From positions 310,001 through 374,000 of the forward strand of contig NOKP01000008.1 of NCBI GenBank assembly GCA_002682825.1: a stretch of 64,000 nt of DNA. The letters are read 5' to 3'. The DNA comes from Neonectria sp. B-13. Lineage: Eukaryota; Ascomycota; Sordariomycetes; Hypocreales; Nectriaceae. A model generated the notes under the pieces. That model saw nothing but the letters and a program-made list of their open reading frames with translations. It ran no database searches and had not been told where the DNA came from. The position numbers and the translations under genes are program-made. Shown here piece by piece: positions 1 through 13,413 of this stretch; positions within the stretch are counted from its first letter, which is position 1; each line of letters begins with the position of its first letter.

Positions 1-3000
1 AGCTGCAGGCATACTCGGACCATTTGGGCAGCCGGGAGGAGGTCGACCCTTATGACTTGGCCTGGACGCTGCAAGCGCGCAGAAGCGAATTCGCCGCCAA
101 GGCTGCCTTCTCCGCGTCCACCACGTCGCAGCTGAAAGAGAAGATGGATGCCAGGTTGGCAGAAGTGAGCCGCACTCCCGGCTCCACCCTCGGCGTACGG
201 GCGAAGTCTGGAGCCGCCGGGCCCGGCATTTTGGGAGTCTTTACCGGGCAGGGAGCGCAATGGCCGGCCATGGGATCGCAGCTGATCCGTTCCTCCAAGT
301 TCGTGCGCAGCAGAGTGCAAGACTTGGAAGAGTCGCTGGCCACGCTTCCGCCCCCTGACCGCCCGGCCTGGAAGCTCCACGAGGAAATGCTGGCCGAAGG
401 CGACGCCTCGCGCATCGCCGAGGCCGCGCTGTCCCAGCCGCTGTGCACCGCACTACAGATACTCCTTGTCGATCTCCTGCGTGAAGCGGGCGTTCGCTTC
501 GCCGCCGTCGTGGGCCATTCCTCGGGCGAGATAGCCGCGGCCTATGCTGCCGGATTCGTGTCCGCTAGCGACGCCATCCGTATTGCCTACTATAGAGGGC
601 TGTGCGTCCAGAAAGCGCAGCAGGGCGCCATGCTTGCCGTGGGAACCTCGTGGGAAGACGCAACCAAGCTTACGCGCTTGCGAAGGTTCCGAGGCCGCCT
701 GGTCGTCGCAGCCCACAACTCGTCGGCCAGCGTGACAATGTCGGGCGACGTCGATGCCGTGGTGGCGGCCAAGAAGATCTTTGACGAGGAGAAGAAGTTT
801 GCGAGGATACTCAAGGTGGACAAGGCCTACCACTCGCACCACATGCTGCCGTGCGGTGACGCCTATGTCGAAGCCCTGCGAGCCTGTTCACTCGGGGCTG
901 AGGGAAACCAGCGCGATGACACCTCGTGTGCTTGGTTTTCCAGCGTGGCTCCCAGCTCCGAGCCCATCGAGGGCACCGAAGGCCTGCGGGACGTGTACTG
1001 GAGAGACAACATGGCCAGCCCGGTCCTGTTTGCGGATGCCGTCCGGAACGCCGTCTCCAGCAACGACCAGATCGGCCTCGTCGTCGAGGTCGGCCCTCAC
1101 CCGGCGCTCAAAGGCCCGGCTACGCAGACCATTTCTGATGCGCGCTCCGGGCTGCTTCCGTACTGCGGCACGCTCAGCCGGGGAGTCAGCGATGTCGAGG
1201 CCTTGTCCGACGCCCTAGGCTTCCTGTGGACGCACACGGGCTCCCGGGGAGTCGACTTCCAGTCGTACAGCCGGGCCGTCCAGGGCGAATCCGTCAAGCC
1301 CCGGTTGGTCGTCGGCCTGCCGTCGTATCAGTGGAACCACAGCCGGACTCACTGGAGCGAGCCGCGCCGGTCGCGACGGATCCGCAGCCAGACGCAGCCT
1401 CCCCACGAGCTTCTGGGCACCCTGGCTCCCGAGTCCAACGCCCACGACCTGCGCTGGACCAACGTGCTCAAACCGTCGCAGATCTCGTGGCTGAACGGAC
1501 ATAAGCTCCAGGGCCAGACGGTGTTTCCCGCCGCGGGATACGTAGCTATGGCACTGGAAGCGTCGAGGGTGCTTGAGTCGCCCGACACGCCCATCGAGCT
1601 CTTTGAGCTGCAGAACCTGTCCATCCCGAGAGCCATCATATTCGAGGAAGCAGACACCGCGGGAGTCGAAACACTCGTCACTCTGACGGGAGTGCAGCGC
1701 CAGGGAACATCTGTCACGGCGCAATTCTCCTGCTACGCGCTGCCCATTGTCAGCACGGGGTCGGAGCGCGACATGGAGCTTATAGCAACGGGCACTGCGA
1801 AGGTTCACTTTGGAACCCCCAGCTTAGATTCGCTGTCCGTCGCTCCGCAAGACGACTACAACATGTTCCCGTCAGACCCTAATCGCTTCTACTCGTACCT
1901 GACCGAATTCGGGTACGGCTACTCTGGCCCCTTCACGACCATGCGCGAGATACAGCGGAAGCTCAACCACGCCACCGCCCTCATCGACTCGTACTCTTAC
2001 GCAGACGCTGATCTTTCCACGTACCTAGTCCACCCGTGTACGCTGGATACGTCGTTCCAGCTCGCCATTCTGGCATACTCGGCCCCCGGGGACGGCCAGC
2101 TCTGGTCTCTCCACGTCCCAACGTCTATCCAGAGCATCCGCGTCAACCCGGAGCTGTGTGCCTCGGTGCCGAGCGCAGGCGTCCCGGTGCCGGCTCGTGC
2201 TACCGTCGAGACCGCCCTGGGGTCCTTTTCGGCGTACATTGATCTCCTAAGCGAGGACAGCCAGAACGCCATGGTCCAGATCGAGGGCTTGGTTGTCAAG
2301 CCTTTTGCTCCCGCGACCCAGGCGAATGACCGCGTCGTCTTCACGTACACCAAGTATGGTCTGGCAGCCCCTGACGGATCGTCTATTGTTCAGGGGACTC
2401 GGCCCTCTGCTGAGGAGATGGACGGGGCCAGCGCCTGCGAGAGGATCTCGTACTATTACCACCGCAAGTGGAAGTCTGAAATTACCGATGTCGAGTGGGA
2501 GAGCGGCCCATCGCACCAGTTGCTGATCCGAGACTGGGTCAACCACACCGTCTCTCGAGCCTCTGCAGGGCAGCATCCGAGCCTGAAGAAGGAGTGGACC
2601 GAAGACAGCGCCGAGGACATCAAGGCGCTTGCTCGCAAGCACTGGCACAACGTCGACATCCGACTACTCACGGCCGTTGGCGAGAACATGGCGGCTACCG
2701 TGCGGGGCGAGACGACGATTCTTGAGCACATGGTGGCGGACAACATGCTGGACGAGTACTATGAGAGAGGCCCTGGGCTGTCCACGTACCACTCTCTTCT
2801 AGCGACCATGGCGGAGCAGATTGCGCACCGATACCCGCACGCCAAGTTCATCGAGATTGGTGAGATTCCGCATGCCGCTTTCCTTGGACCATTAACTAAC
2901 CGTCTTTCTAGGTGCCGGGACGGGTGGAGCAACAAAACCGGTGCTCGAGGCCGTCGGCAACACCATGTCGTCTTACACGTACACGGACATCTCGCCGGCC

Positions 3001-6000
3001 TTCTTCGAAAAGGCCGCACAGTCGTTCTCCGCGTACGGCGACAAGATGACCTACCGGGTCCTAGACATTGAGAAGTCGCCGGCGTCTCAAGCGTACGAGG
3101 CGCACTCGTACGACGTGGCCATCGCCTTCAACGTGCTGCACGCTACGCGCTCGCTGCAGAATACGCTGACCAACGTTCGGCAGCTCCTGAAGCCTGGGGG
3201 CTATCTCATGCTGCTCGAGTTCACCAACAACGACCCCATCCGCTTCGGCACCACCATGGCTGGGCTGCCCGGCTGGTGGCTGGGCGTGGATGACGGGCGT
3301 GCCATGGCGCCGACTGTGACGACCCGCGTGTGGCATTCTACCTTGCGCAAGTCCGGGTTTGGGGGAGTAGACACGACGACGCCTGAGATTGACGGCGTCA
3401 CCTGGCCCATCTCCATCCTGGTGGCTCAGGCCGTCGACGACCAGGTGCGGTTCTTGCGCCAGCCCCTTTCCTCGTCTTCATCGGCCCTGTCATTCCCCGT
3501 CCGCATCGAGAGCCTCGTTATTCTCGGTACCGGGACGCTCTTGAGCTCCCGCATCGCCGAGGAGCTCGCCGAGAACCTGGAGCGCTTCTGCGACGAGGTG
3601 ACTGTCCTGGACAGCCTGCCTACCGCGACGGAGGCCCTTGAGCTGAGCCCGCTGAGCACCTTCGTCAACCTCGCGGACCTTGACGCACCCATCTTCAAAG
3701 GCATGACCGCGGAGAAGGTCGACGGCCTGCAGTGCATGTTCGAAGTGGCCAAGCATGTTTTATGGATCACGCAGGGCGCCGTTGTCGAGCAGCCGTACCA
3801 CATGGCCAGCATAACCTTCAGCCGGACGGTGCGCCGAGAACTAACGCACATCAGCCTGAACCACCTGGACGTCTCGGATCCAACCCAGCCCGAAACGGCG
3901 AGATGCATCGCCGAGCACCTCCTGCGGCTGTTTGCCCTCGACGAGTGGGAGGCCGACTCCGGGAGCCAGCAAAAGCTCCTCTGGTCAAAGGAACCCGAAA
4001 CCTTCCTCGACGGCAGCAAGCTCAAGGTGCCGCGTCTCGTGGCCAACGTTGACCAGAACGCCCGGCTGAATAGCTCGAGACGACCTATTATGAAGACGTT
4101 GCCGGCATCGAGCCCGGGCGCCAATGCCGCAATCGTGCCGCCGCTCGACGACTCTTCGCCCGATATCGTGGAGGTTTCCATCCCCGAGGGACGGCCTGGT
4201 AGTCTCGTCAGCGTCGAGAGCTCGAGTCTCATGGCCCTTCGCGTGGCCGCCGACACGTTTCTCTTCCTTGCCGCGGGCTCCGACGAGAAAACGGGCGGCC
4301 GCGTCGTCTCCCTCGCCGCCACCAACTCGTATAAGACGGCTCCCGTCGCCAGCTTCACCGTGCCTGCGGATGCGATCAGCAACGAAATCAGCCCCGACGG
4401 CCTGGTGGTTGCCACTGCAGGCGAGCTTATTGCCGACTCGGTGGTGCAGCAAGTTTCCTTGGGGGCTCGAGTTTTGGTGCACTGCTCGAGTGAGGATTCC
4501 GTCCTCGTCTCGGCCCTGCGCCGGCACGCCGCCTCGAAAGAAATCCATCTCATCTTGGCCGGCGACGCCGACGCCATTGGAGACACCCTCGATGACGACG
4601 TGACACTTGTCCGCCTGAGCACCCGAGGATCCCAACACGGCATGCGGCGAACGCTTTCCCTTGCGCGGCCTACGCACTTTATTGACCTGACGACTTCTCC
4701 GAGCGACCTCGGCCTTGACATTGCCCGGGCGCTCCCAGCCGGCTGCAGGAGCATCGACGCAACCGCTTTCTTTCAGCGTCAGTCCTCGCTCCCAGGATCC
4801 TTTGATGGGCAAGCTCTCGTGCGCCAGCTTGAGGCTATTACACTCCGTTCCTTGTCGACACTGGCGTCGGGCTCGCAAAAGCCGCCGCCAGGCCTGTCGC
4901 TGCAGCAAGTTCGGGATCCTGACACGCCCCAGTACGCCACGAGCGCGGTTAGCTGGCCTCTTGGCGAGCCCTTTCAAGTGCAGGCGCGTCCTCTGAATGC
5001 CCGTGTGCTCTTCTCACGAGACAAGACGTATCTTCTCACCGGTCTCAGTGGGCAGATCGGCCAGTCGCTCTGCGAGTTCATGGTCTCCAACGGGGCCGGA
5101 TGCGTGTGCCTGACGAGCCGCCGCCCCAAAGTTGATGAGAGTTGGCTTGCTTCGATCCACGAGTCCGGCGCCGTGGTTAAGGTGCTCTCTATGGATGTCA
5201 CGGACCGGAGCAGCGTCGAGAGCGTGGTGAAGGACATCCGAGCCAGCTGCCCCCCGATTGCGGGCGTGGCTCACGGCGCCAATGTCCTCTCCGACGCGCT
5301 CTTCTCCAAGATGACAACCGACGACATGACGCGGGTGCTGAGCCCCAAGATTGACGGTGCCAACGTCCTCGACGAGGTCTTCAGCGCCGACGACCTGGAC
5401 TTCTTTGTGCTGTTCTCCTCGGTTTCGGCCGCAATGGGCAACGTCGGCCAGTCCAGCTACGCCGCGGCCAACGGATACCTGAATGCGCTGGCCCGGCAGA
5501 GACGCAGACGCGGGCTCGCGGCGTCCGTATTTGATGTTGGTCGTGTCATGGGTCTGGGATACATCCAGACGATAGACCAGGCCGTGTTGGATCAGCTCCT
5601 GGCGCTGGGCCTCCAGCCCATCTCCGAGACAGATCTGCGCCAGGCCTTTGCCGAGATCATACTTATGGGCTACAGCAGCCCAGACGATGGGCAAGTTGTG
5701 CCGCACGCGGCCATGACCACGGGCATACGACGATTCCGCGACGACGAGGACATCAAGGGCCCGTGGTTCAGCAACCCCTTTTTCTCGCATCTCATCGTCG
5801 AAAGCGCCAGCGTCGGGGCCAAGGCCCAGTCCGAAGAACAGGGACGGACCGCGAAGACGACGCTTCGCGTGGGGCAGCAGATTTCAGAGGCGAACAGCAT
5901 GGAACAAGCCAGGGAGATTCTGCAAGGTAAGCAAGCTTTGGGGGTGTTGGGCACCATAGACTTGGATGTCGTGCCACTGCTAACGGGAATCACAGAATGC

Positions 6001-9000
6001 TTTTCCAACAGACTCCGGGTCATCCTGCAGATTTTCGACGAGGCCCTCGACGAGAACGTGCCTGTCGTGGAGCTAGGCATCGATTCTCTGGTCGCCGTCG
6101 AGGTTCGCTCGTGGTTCCTGAAGGAGCTCAAGGTTGATGTTCCCGTACTAAAGGTTATTGGTGGCGCCTCGCTTGCCGAGCTGTGCGAGAGCGCGCTGGA
6201 GAAGCTTCCCAAGGAACTTCTGGGCAGCATCGGCGAGGAAGACACAAAACCTCCCCAGCCCGCGGCACCGGCCAAGCCCGCGGCTCTACTACGAGCTAAA
6301 GCACCAAAGCAACGGGAGCCTGTGGATTCGGGGCTGGGATCCTCGGCGTCGGACAGCGACTCGACAACCCAAGCGGCTTCAGGTTCGAAGACGACTAAGC
6401 CCTCTGTCGCACTGGACGAGCCCGCAGCGCCGGCAAGGAGATTCCTCAAGAGCGTGCCCCTTTCGTTTGGGCAGTCCCGGTACTGGTTCCTCCACCAGCT
6501 GCTCGCGGACCAGAAAACCTCCAACGTGGCCTGCTACTACCATGTCCAAGGCAGCATACGTATTCGCGATCTGGAGAGGGCCACGCGCATGGTGGTTGCC
6601 CGGCATGAGGCGCTGCGAACTTGCTTCATACAAGACGAGGCCGACGCAGCGCACGCCTACCAAAGCGTCACGGCCCGCTCGCCAACGCAACTAAAGTACG
6701 AAAAGGTCAGCAGCGTCGAAGAAGTTGTCGAGCGATTTGCGAAGCTTAGGGAGCATGACTTTGACTTGGCCAGCGGCGATCTGCTCCAGATCCTGCTCTT
6801 ATCGCTGTCGCCATCGTCTCACTATCTCCTTGTGCATCACCACCACATCATCATGGACGGCATGAGCGTGCGCGTCTTCCTCTCGGACCTGGAAAAGGCC
6901 TACACGGGCCAGCCCCTCGGGTCGCCGCCTCGCCAGTACCCCGACTTCTCCATCGCCCAGCGACATGACTTCGAGAATGGCGACATGAACCGCGAGCTTC
7001 AGTACTGGAGAGGCGTGTTCCCACCCGGTGAGCAGCAGCCCGTCCTGCCGCTGCTTCCCATGGCCCGGATGAGCTCACGGACGGTTATGAAGGAGTTCGA
7101 CACGCACGAGATCCAACGCACCATCGAGCCCGACGTGGCGGCGCGGATCCGGCTTGCGGCAAAGAAGCAGCTGTCGACGCCCTTCCACTTTTACCTCGCC
7201 GCCTTCCAGGCCATGCTATTCCGCTTCACCGACGCAGAGGACCTTACCATTGGCGTTGCCGATGCCGCTCGCAGTACGGGCGACGTCATGGGCAGCATCG
7301 GCTTCTTCCTGAACCTCCTCGCCCTGAGGTTCCGCCGCCGGCTGGACCAGCCGTTTGACCAGGCCATCGCCGACGCTCGAAAGACGGCCCACGAGGCCTT
7401 GGAGCACTCGCGCGTCCCGTTTGACGTGCTACTGACGGAGCTGGGGGTGACTCGATCCGCCTCGCACAGCCCCCTATTCCAGGCCTTTATCGACTACCGT
7501 CAGGGCAATTCGCAAAAGTTTTCCTGGGGCAATTGCGAGCTGGAGATGCAGGAGTGGCACCTCGGGAAGACGGCCTACGACATCACTCTGGACGTTACCG
7601 ACACCCCCGACCATTCTGTTGTGATGCTCCGAGTGCAAAAGAGCCTGTATGATGTGACGGCAGCAGATCTGCTGCTTGACACATACGTAAACTTGCTGCA
7701 CAAGTTCGCTTCGGATCCGTCGCTGCCGTTGAGCGCCCCTCCTCAGTTTAGCAAGGAGATGCTGACCCGCGGAGTCGAAGTCGGACGCGGTAAGACATGC
7801 ACTTGGAACCTGTAAGAGCCCAGCAGCTAACGTACCCTTTCTAGGCCCCAATCTGGTCTCGGACTGGCCGGAAACGCTCCCCCATCGCATCGACCAGGTT
7901 GCTCAGGAGCATCCAGACCGAGTCGCCCTCATGGACGGCCTCGGCACCGAGCTCACCTACTCGAGCATGCTGAGCCGCATCGAGGCCATTTCCGAGGCGC
8001 TACTGACGGCCGAGGTGGGCGCTGGGGATCGCGTCCTCGTCTTCCAGCAGGCGGCAGCCGACTGGGCCTGTTCCATGCTCGCCATCATGCGCGTTGGGGC
8101 CGTCTACGTTCCCCTGGACTTGGGTAACCCCGTGGAGCGCCTGGCAGCCGTGGCCGCGGACTGCGAGCCGGCGGCCATACTCGCCGACGCGACGACGATA
8201 GGCGATGTGCCGCAGCTAAAGACACCACATGCCCGCGTGGTTGATATCTCTGCCGTGCCGGCGTCGCCTGCAAGCCGCATCGCGAACCTTGCGAGGGCCG
8301 ACGCACCCGCAGCCGTACAATATACCAGCGGCTCGACGGGAACGCCCAAGGGTATCGTCATCACGCACTCGGGCCTCCGCAACGAGATCGAGGGCTACAC
8401 CAAGACATGGAAGCTGGGCGCCCAGCGCGTGCTCCAGCAGAGCGTCTTTACCTTTGACTTTGCTTCGGACCAGATGTACACGGGCCTCGTCAACGGCGGC
8501 ATGGTCTACTTTGCGCCTCGGAGCGCGCGTGTTAGTCCTCTTGAAATCACTGACATTATCCGGCGCCACGGCATCACATACACCAGGGCCACGCCGGCCG
8601 AGTACCTTCTCTGGTTGCAGTACGGCGGCGAGAACCTCCGCCAGGCGTCGGGGTGGCGCTTCGCCTTTGCAGGCGGCGAGATCTTGACCAGCACCGTCAC
8701 GCAGGAGCTCGCCAAGCTCGGCCTTCCTCAGCTGCGCTTCTTCAACTCGTACGGCCCCGCGGAGACGTCCATCTCGTCATGCAAGATAGAAGTCGACTAC
8801 CGCACGCAGCCGCTGGATAGCACGGCCCGCATTCCTTGCGGCTACTCGTTGCCCAACTACCACACGTATGTCCTAGACGAGAATCTGCAGCCGCAGCCCG
8901 TGGGCATGCCTGGAGAGGTGTGTATTGGCGGCGCTGGTGTGTCCTTGGGCTATCTCAACAACGAGCAACTTACCAACCGCCACTTCGTTGCGAATCCCTT

Positions 9001-10687
9001 TGCGTCGCCCAACGACATTGCTCAGGGCTGGACGCGCATGTACCGCACGGGAGACATCGGACACCTAGACGCTGATGGCGCCCTCGTCTTTCACGGACGC
9101 ATCGAGGGGGGCACGCAGGTCAAGATCCGCGGATTGCGCATCGACCTGGCCGACATTGAGAGCAACATTGTTTCGGCCGCGCAAGGGGCGTTGAGGGAAG
9201 CCGTGGTGACGCTACGTGAGGGCGATCCCGAGTTTCTCGTGGCCCATGTCGTCTTTGCGTCGCAACACGCCGTCTCGAACCGCGATACCTTTCTAGAGCG
9301 CCTGCTCAGCCAGCTCCCCATTCCCCGGTACATGGTGCCCGTGGTGGCTATCCCGGTCGACAGGCTTCCCCTGACCAGCCACTACAAGGTGGATCGGAGA
9401 GCCGTGAAGGACATGGCCTTGCCTCCGAGGGCCAAATATGCCAGCCGGGATATTGACTTGACCGAGACCATGGCCCGGCTCAAGGACCTCTGGCAGGACG
9501 TCGTGGGACCGAATATCCACGAGCTGGGCCTGGAAATCGGCCCTTCGACCAACTTCTTCCATGTTGGCGGCAACTCCCTCCTCGTAATCCGGCTACAGGC
9601 GCGCATCCAGCAAGCCTTCCGTGTCGCCATTCCCCTTGTCAAGCTGCTCGACGTCAATTCGCTGGCAGAGATGGCGGATAAGATCGAAGAGGCCGCTGGC
9701 GTCACGCCCATCGACTGGGACGAGGAGACGGCCCCGCCGAGTGTTCCCGCGATCCTGTCCAACATCGGCACAAGTTCACAAGCTTCTCAGAAACATGGCA
9801 AGACGGTTCTCGTCACAGGCGGGACGGGGTTTCTCGCGCGGCATCTCCTGCCCGTCCTTGCCGCCAGCCCGGACGTGGCGACAATTCACTGCGTTGCGGT
9901 GCGCGAGGAGCGTCCCGACAAGCCGCGAGACCTGCCCTCCTCCGACAAGATCGTCTGGCACCGAGGCGACCTCGCGATTCCGCTGCTCGGGCTCGACCAG
10001 GACGTCTTCCGTTCTCTTGCTGGCCAGGCCGACGTCATACTTCACTTAGGCGCCGCCCGCTCCATCTGGGATAGCTACCACGTCCTCCGTGCCAGCAACG
10101 TCCACCCGACCCAGGAGCTGGTCAAAATGGCGGCTCCGCGTCGTATTCCCATTCATTTCATCTCCACCATCAGCGTATCGAGCTACGCCGAAAACGCTGA
10201 CGGCGCCGACGGCTACGTCTCCAGCAAGTGGGTGAGCGAGCGCCTTCTCGCCCGCGCCGCCGACGCTCTCGGCGTCCCTTCGACCGTCTACCACTTCCTG
10301 CCGGCTTCTAGCCCTCAACCACCACCTCAACGGCTGCTAGACGAAATGGCCCGTCTCACGGTCGCCTCGGGTCTTGTCCCCGACCCGAGCGGCTGGGCCG
10401 GCCGCATAGACATGATGCCGGTTGGCGAGGTTGCACAGAAGCTTTTCGCAGCCGTTGTATCGGGCGGCAACAAAGCTGGAGCGAATGTGGAGCACTACGA
10501 ATGCCATGTTACCGTCACGGGCGACGAGATTATGGCCTGCGTTGGCGAGCAGGGCGGGGACGACAAGCTCGAGACGATTTCGATGCTCAAGTGGTTTGGG
10601 CGCATCAAGCAGCTGGGCTTTGACTACTTTGTGGCGTCGCACGAGACGACTGTTGGCGGCGAGGGGGGGTTGGCATCAAAGAGGTAG
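1..10687 (+). CDS. Hybrid PKS-NRPS megasynthase, 5' end outside window
   Basis: Iterative highly reducing PKS fused to one NRPS module; it should build a polyketide chain, condense it with an amino acid and release it reductively. Exons read 1-2859, 2912-5926, 5996-7789 and 7845-10687 (introns of 52, 69 and 55 nt), giving 3,502 residues from base 3 to the stop. Seen in order: AT (GQGAQW near 244, GHSSGE near 512), DH (HxxxGxxxxP near 1500), C-methyltransferase with intact GAGTGG at the exon 1/2 junction, a degenerate ER region without a nucleotide motif, KR (Tyr and Asn near 5455), ACP (LGIDSL near 6072), condensation domain (HHxxxDG near 6838), adenylation domain ([11 protein letters not shown] near 8319, with FDF carrying the Asp expected for an alpha-amino acid), thiolation (GGNSL near 9565) and a reductase (TGGTGFLA near 9815, YVSSK near 10217). 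KS lies upstream of the window. The third Gly of the reductase Rossmann motif is Ala. Amino-acid choice and product are not predictable here. Confidence 0.95.
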
Positions 10688-11472
10688 ACGGACAAGAGCC
10701 AGCATCGCAGCAGGCTACATCCACTGGACCTAGAAGATTGAATAGTTGCCCGGAATTTTCTTTGTCACATCCATAAGGTTATTTACCTGGCGTTTTGAAG
10801 CCGCGGGCGTAGGTTGAGGATGCTGTGCTAGGAAGCACTTTTATCTTGTACGTATAATTAAAATCTATACTGCGGAACGGCACTCTGCTGTATACACTGC
10901 CGCGAAAATGACTTTGCACGGAACCTCATGGACCAAGTGGAATTAGTAGATTTTTAAGAGATACGGGAAAGGAAAGACATGTCTACGACATCAATTTTGG
11001 CCAAATATGAGGCCTCTGGTAAAACTCTCATGTACATAGTTATAGCTGTAGCCAGTCTAAGGATGCTTGCTTAGTTGAGGGAATATGTTGAATACAACAA
11101 CCCTCCAGGGTACGGTAGAAAAAGAAGAATAGCTAACTCCTAGCTAGACTGAGGAGGATCTATAAAATCCTTCACGGCGTAATAAATTGTCCTTCATACA
11201 TGATAGATAAACGTTGGTTTATCTGCGTTATGTTCATCCAGTCTAAAACGAGAAGGTGCATTAAATCATACGGTTAATTCATTGGAGCCGCAATGAAGTT
11301 CTTTCATTTGCCAAAACTCGAGAGAGCCTCGTCTCGTAGCCGTTACTATGAGAAAACAAGCCAAAAGTTCGTCCCTGTTGCAGCACTCAGGGGGCGGACA
11401 ATGGCTGGTTCGAGGTGCATGATGTCTGCCAGCCCTCTCGTAACACACTACGCAACGAAATATCACCTCCTT
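10688..11472. other. Convergent intergenic region, 785 bp
   Basis: AT-rich spacer between the 3' ends of the PKS-NRPS and the epoxide hydrolase. It should hold both 3' UTRs and polyadenylation signals. I see no supported gene, RNA or repeat in it. Confidence 0.6.
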
Positions 11473-12886
11473 TTACAGCTCATCGTGAGTCCCCACTTGC
11501 TGCCGCACTCCCCAGGTGTCCCCAATCTCTCGAATATCCGCCAGCAGGGCCGGTGGGTTGTCCAAGCTGGGGAAGTGGCCGCCGAAATCATGGTTGTTGT
11601 AAAACACCAGGTTCCCAATACGCGCGGCCAGCTCCTTGGGCCACCAGATGAGGTTGTACTTGAATATACTGACGAGCATGGGAGCATCGGTCCGCGCTTT
11701 CTCGTCTACGCAGAACCAAAAGGTTGTTATGGTGTCATGACTTCCCACCAAGGATACGGTGTTGGGGGTGACTCACATTGCTGCCACCACGGTGGGTTTT
11801 GGTAGTACGTATACAGTGACGAGATGTAGGTGCGCGTGAGATAGTACAGCGAGACGCTGCGCAGAATCTCGTTGTTCGTGAGGACAGATGGACCAGTGCC
11901 GCGCCGGGGATCAGACCCTGTGTAGATCCCGAGGTCAGCGAGTTACTACATACATGGCAGAGAACTTGTCCATCACGCACAGTCAATGAGCTTTTCGCCC
12001 AACCAAGCAAGTTGGCCGATGGGGTTGTCATATGCAGTCAGTCCAACCGTATTGGGCTTTGTGAGCTGCTCGAAGAAGAAGCCACTTTCAGCCGGGTGCC
12101 AGGCTTCCGATCTCTTCAGCTCAAAGCTTTCAAGATCGCTCGTAACCGAAATTCCCTGGTCCGCCAGCTGGGTTCCGCTGTGGGGCACAAAGGGGAGGAA
12201 AGAGAGGTGCATCGCCCGAGCCGTCGTGTTGTATTCGTCGTACAAATGCCAGGCGGCCATACAACCGAAATCAGTGCCGTGGAGTGCATACGTCTTGTAT
12301 TCCAGAACCTCCGCCATGAGCGTGTTGAAGACGCGGGCCGTGTCCTTCAACGACCACTTGGGGCCGGGGGCGGAGCTGAATGCGTAGCCCGGCAGCGAGG
12401 GGACAATGACGTCGAACGACACATTCTTTCCGTGGCTGGTCTTTGTGGCCTTGGTCAGATCATCGACAATTGGAAGAAAGTCCACAAAAGAACCAGGCCA
12501 GCCATGCATCATGAGAAGCGGAATGGCGCCAGGGGCCGACGATTTGTGGTGGATGAAGTGGATGGTCAGGCCTTCAATGACGGTGGTGTAGTGATTAAAC
12601 CTGCGGGATAGTTAGTTGACAGTGGTTGATAGATCTGGATTCCACCTGACGTGTTCAGCTGGGCCTGCTCCTTGTCCCAGTCGAAGCTGGTGAGCCACTC
12701 CTTCTGCAGGCCCTTGAGAGCGTAAAGGCTGATGCCCGCTTTAGCCTCATCACCGGGATACTGCGAGATGCTGTCGGGAAGGACCGTGTTTTCAACCAGA
12801 GTTCTCATGTGCGGCACATGCTCGCCGAGGTCGATGGTGAAGGGCTTGACGGTGTAGCCCGCGGAGTGAGCGCCAGCAGCCGGCAT
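11473..12886 (-). CDS. Epoxide hydrolase with N-terminal EHN domain (alpha/beta hydrolase)
   Basis: Spliced on the minus strand from 12886-12651, 12600-11981, 11917-11777 and 11705-11473, giving 409 residues, normal for the microsomal-type epoxide hydrolase family. The N-terminal roughly 110 residues match the EHN region. Then come the oxyanion-hole motif HGWPGS, the nucleophile-elbow HGTDFGC with its Asp nucleophile, and GGHFPSLD near the C-terminus with the catalytic His. All introns (50, 63 and 71 nt) have canonical borders. The family opens epoxides to vicinal diols through an ester intermediate on the Asp. It shares a 527-bp divergent promoter with the FAD monooxygenase, so inferred roles are epoxidation by one enzyme and hydrolysis or cyclisation by the other on the PKS-NRPS product. 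No secretion signal is evident. Confidence 0.9.
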
Positions 12887-13413
12887 AGTCGACGTCAGAG
12901 CTAGAGAAAAGTTGAAAAACGCATATGGGCTCCGTAAGTTTGTCGGTCAAGTGCCACGGCGACTTTGGCTGTGGAAGAGAGGAGAGCAACTTGGTGCTGG
13001 GGATGCATTTCCGATCGGTTGTATCGTGCCGTGGGTGTTAAATACCAAAAGGTGAAATAAGTCGAGTATTTTGAATTGATTCGCTCGGTCGCGTGCGTCT
13101 TCATCAATCGAAGGCTTCATTCAATTACTAGGTAGACTTCCTTCGGTGCAAATCATCGGTCAGGTATATCGGTGGGCTTCGTGATTGGTGAGAAAAGGTC
13201 GGGCGTCAAAGGTGGGGACCGAAAGCATCGGTCCGCAAAGTGGGGCTTTCGGTGCCAAGCTTCGGCGGTGCCAAGTTGGTGGGTTCGGGGACTCGGAGGT
13301 ATAAGTGCAAAGTGTGATATCACGGCTATAAGTCGGTGAGGCAAGTTGCTTGATCGTCTGTTGCATCGTCTCCCCGGATCACCCTCGCGAAATCTTTCCC
13401 AATCCATCCAACT
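12887..13413. promoter_or_regulatory. Bidirectional promoter with a TCGGT motif cluster
   Basis: Intergenic DNA between the divergent epoxide hydrolase and FAD monooxygenase start codons. TCGGT occurs eight times on the plus strand (13015, 13085, 13143, 13156, 13169, 13228, 13249 and 13333), three of them within 31 bp. By chance about 0.3 copies would be expected on one strand. CGG-type triplets are typical half-sites of Zn2Cys6 regulators, one of which lies 4 kb away at 17.7 kb. That these are regulator sites is inference. Confidence 0.5.

Noticed and set aside
3426..4754. 442-codon minus-strand ORF opposite the PKS-NRPS
   Set aside because: Ser/Arg-rich antisense shadow fully inside the MT-to-KR segment of the synthase.
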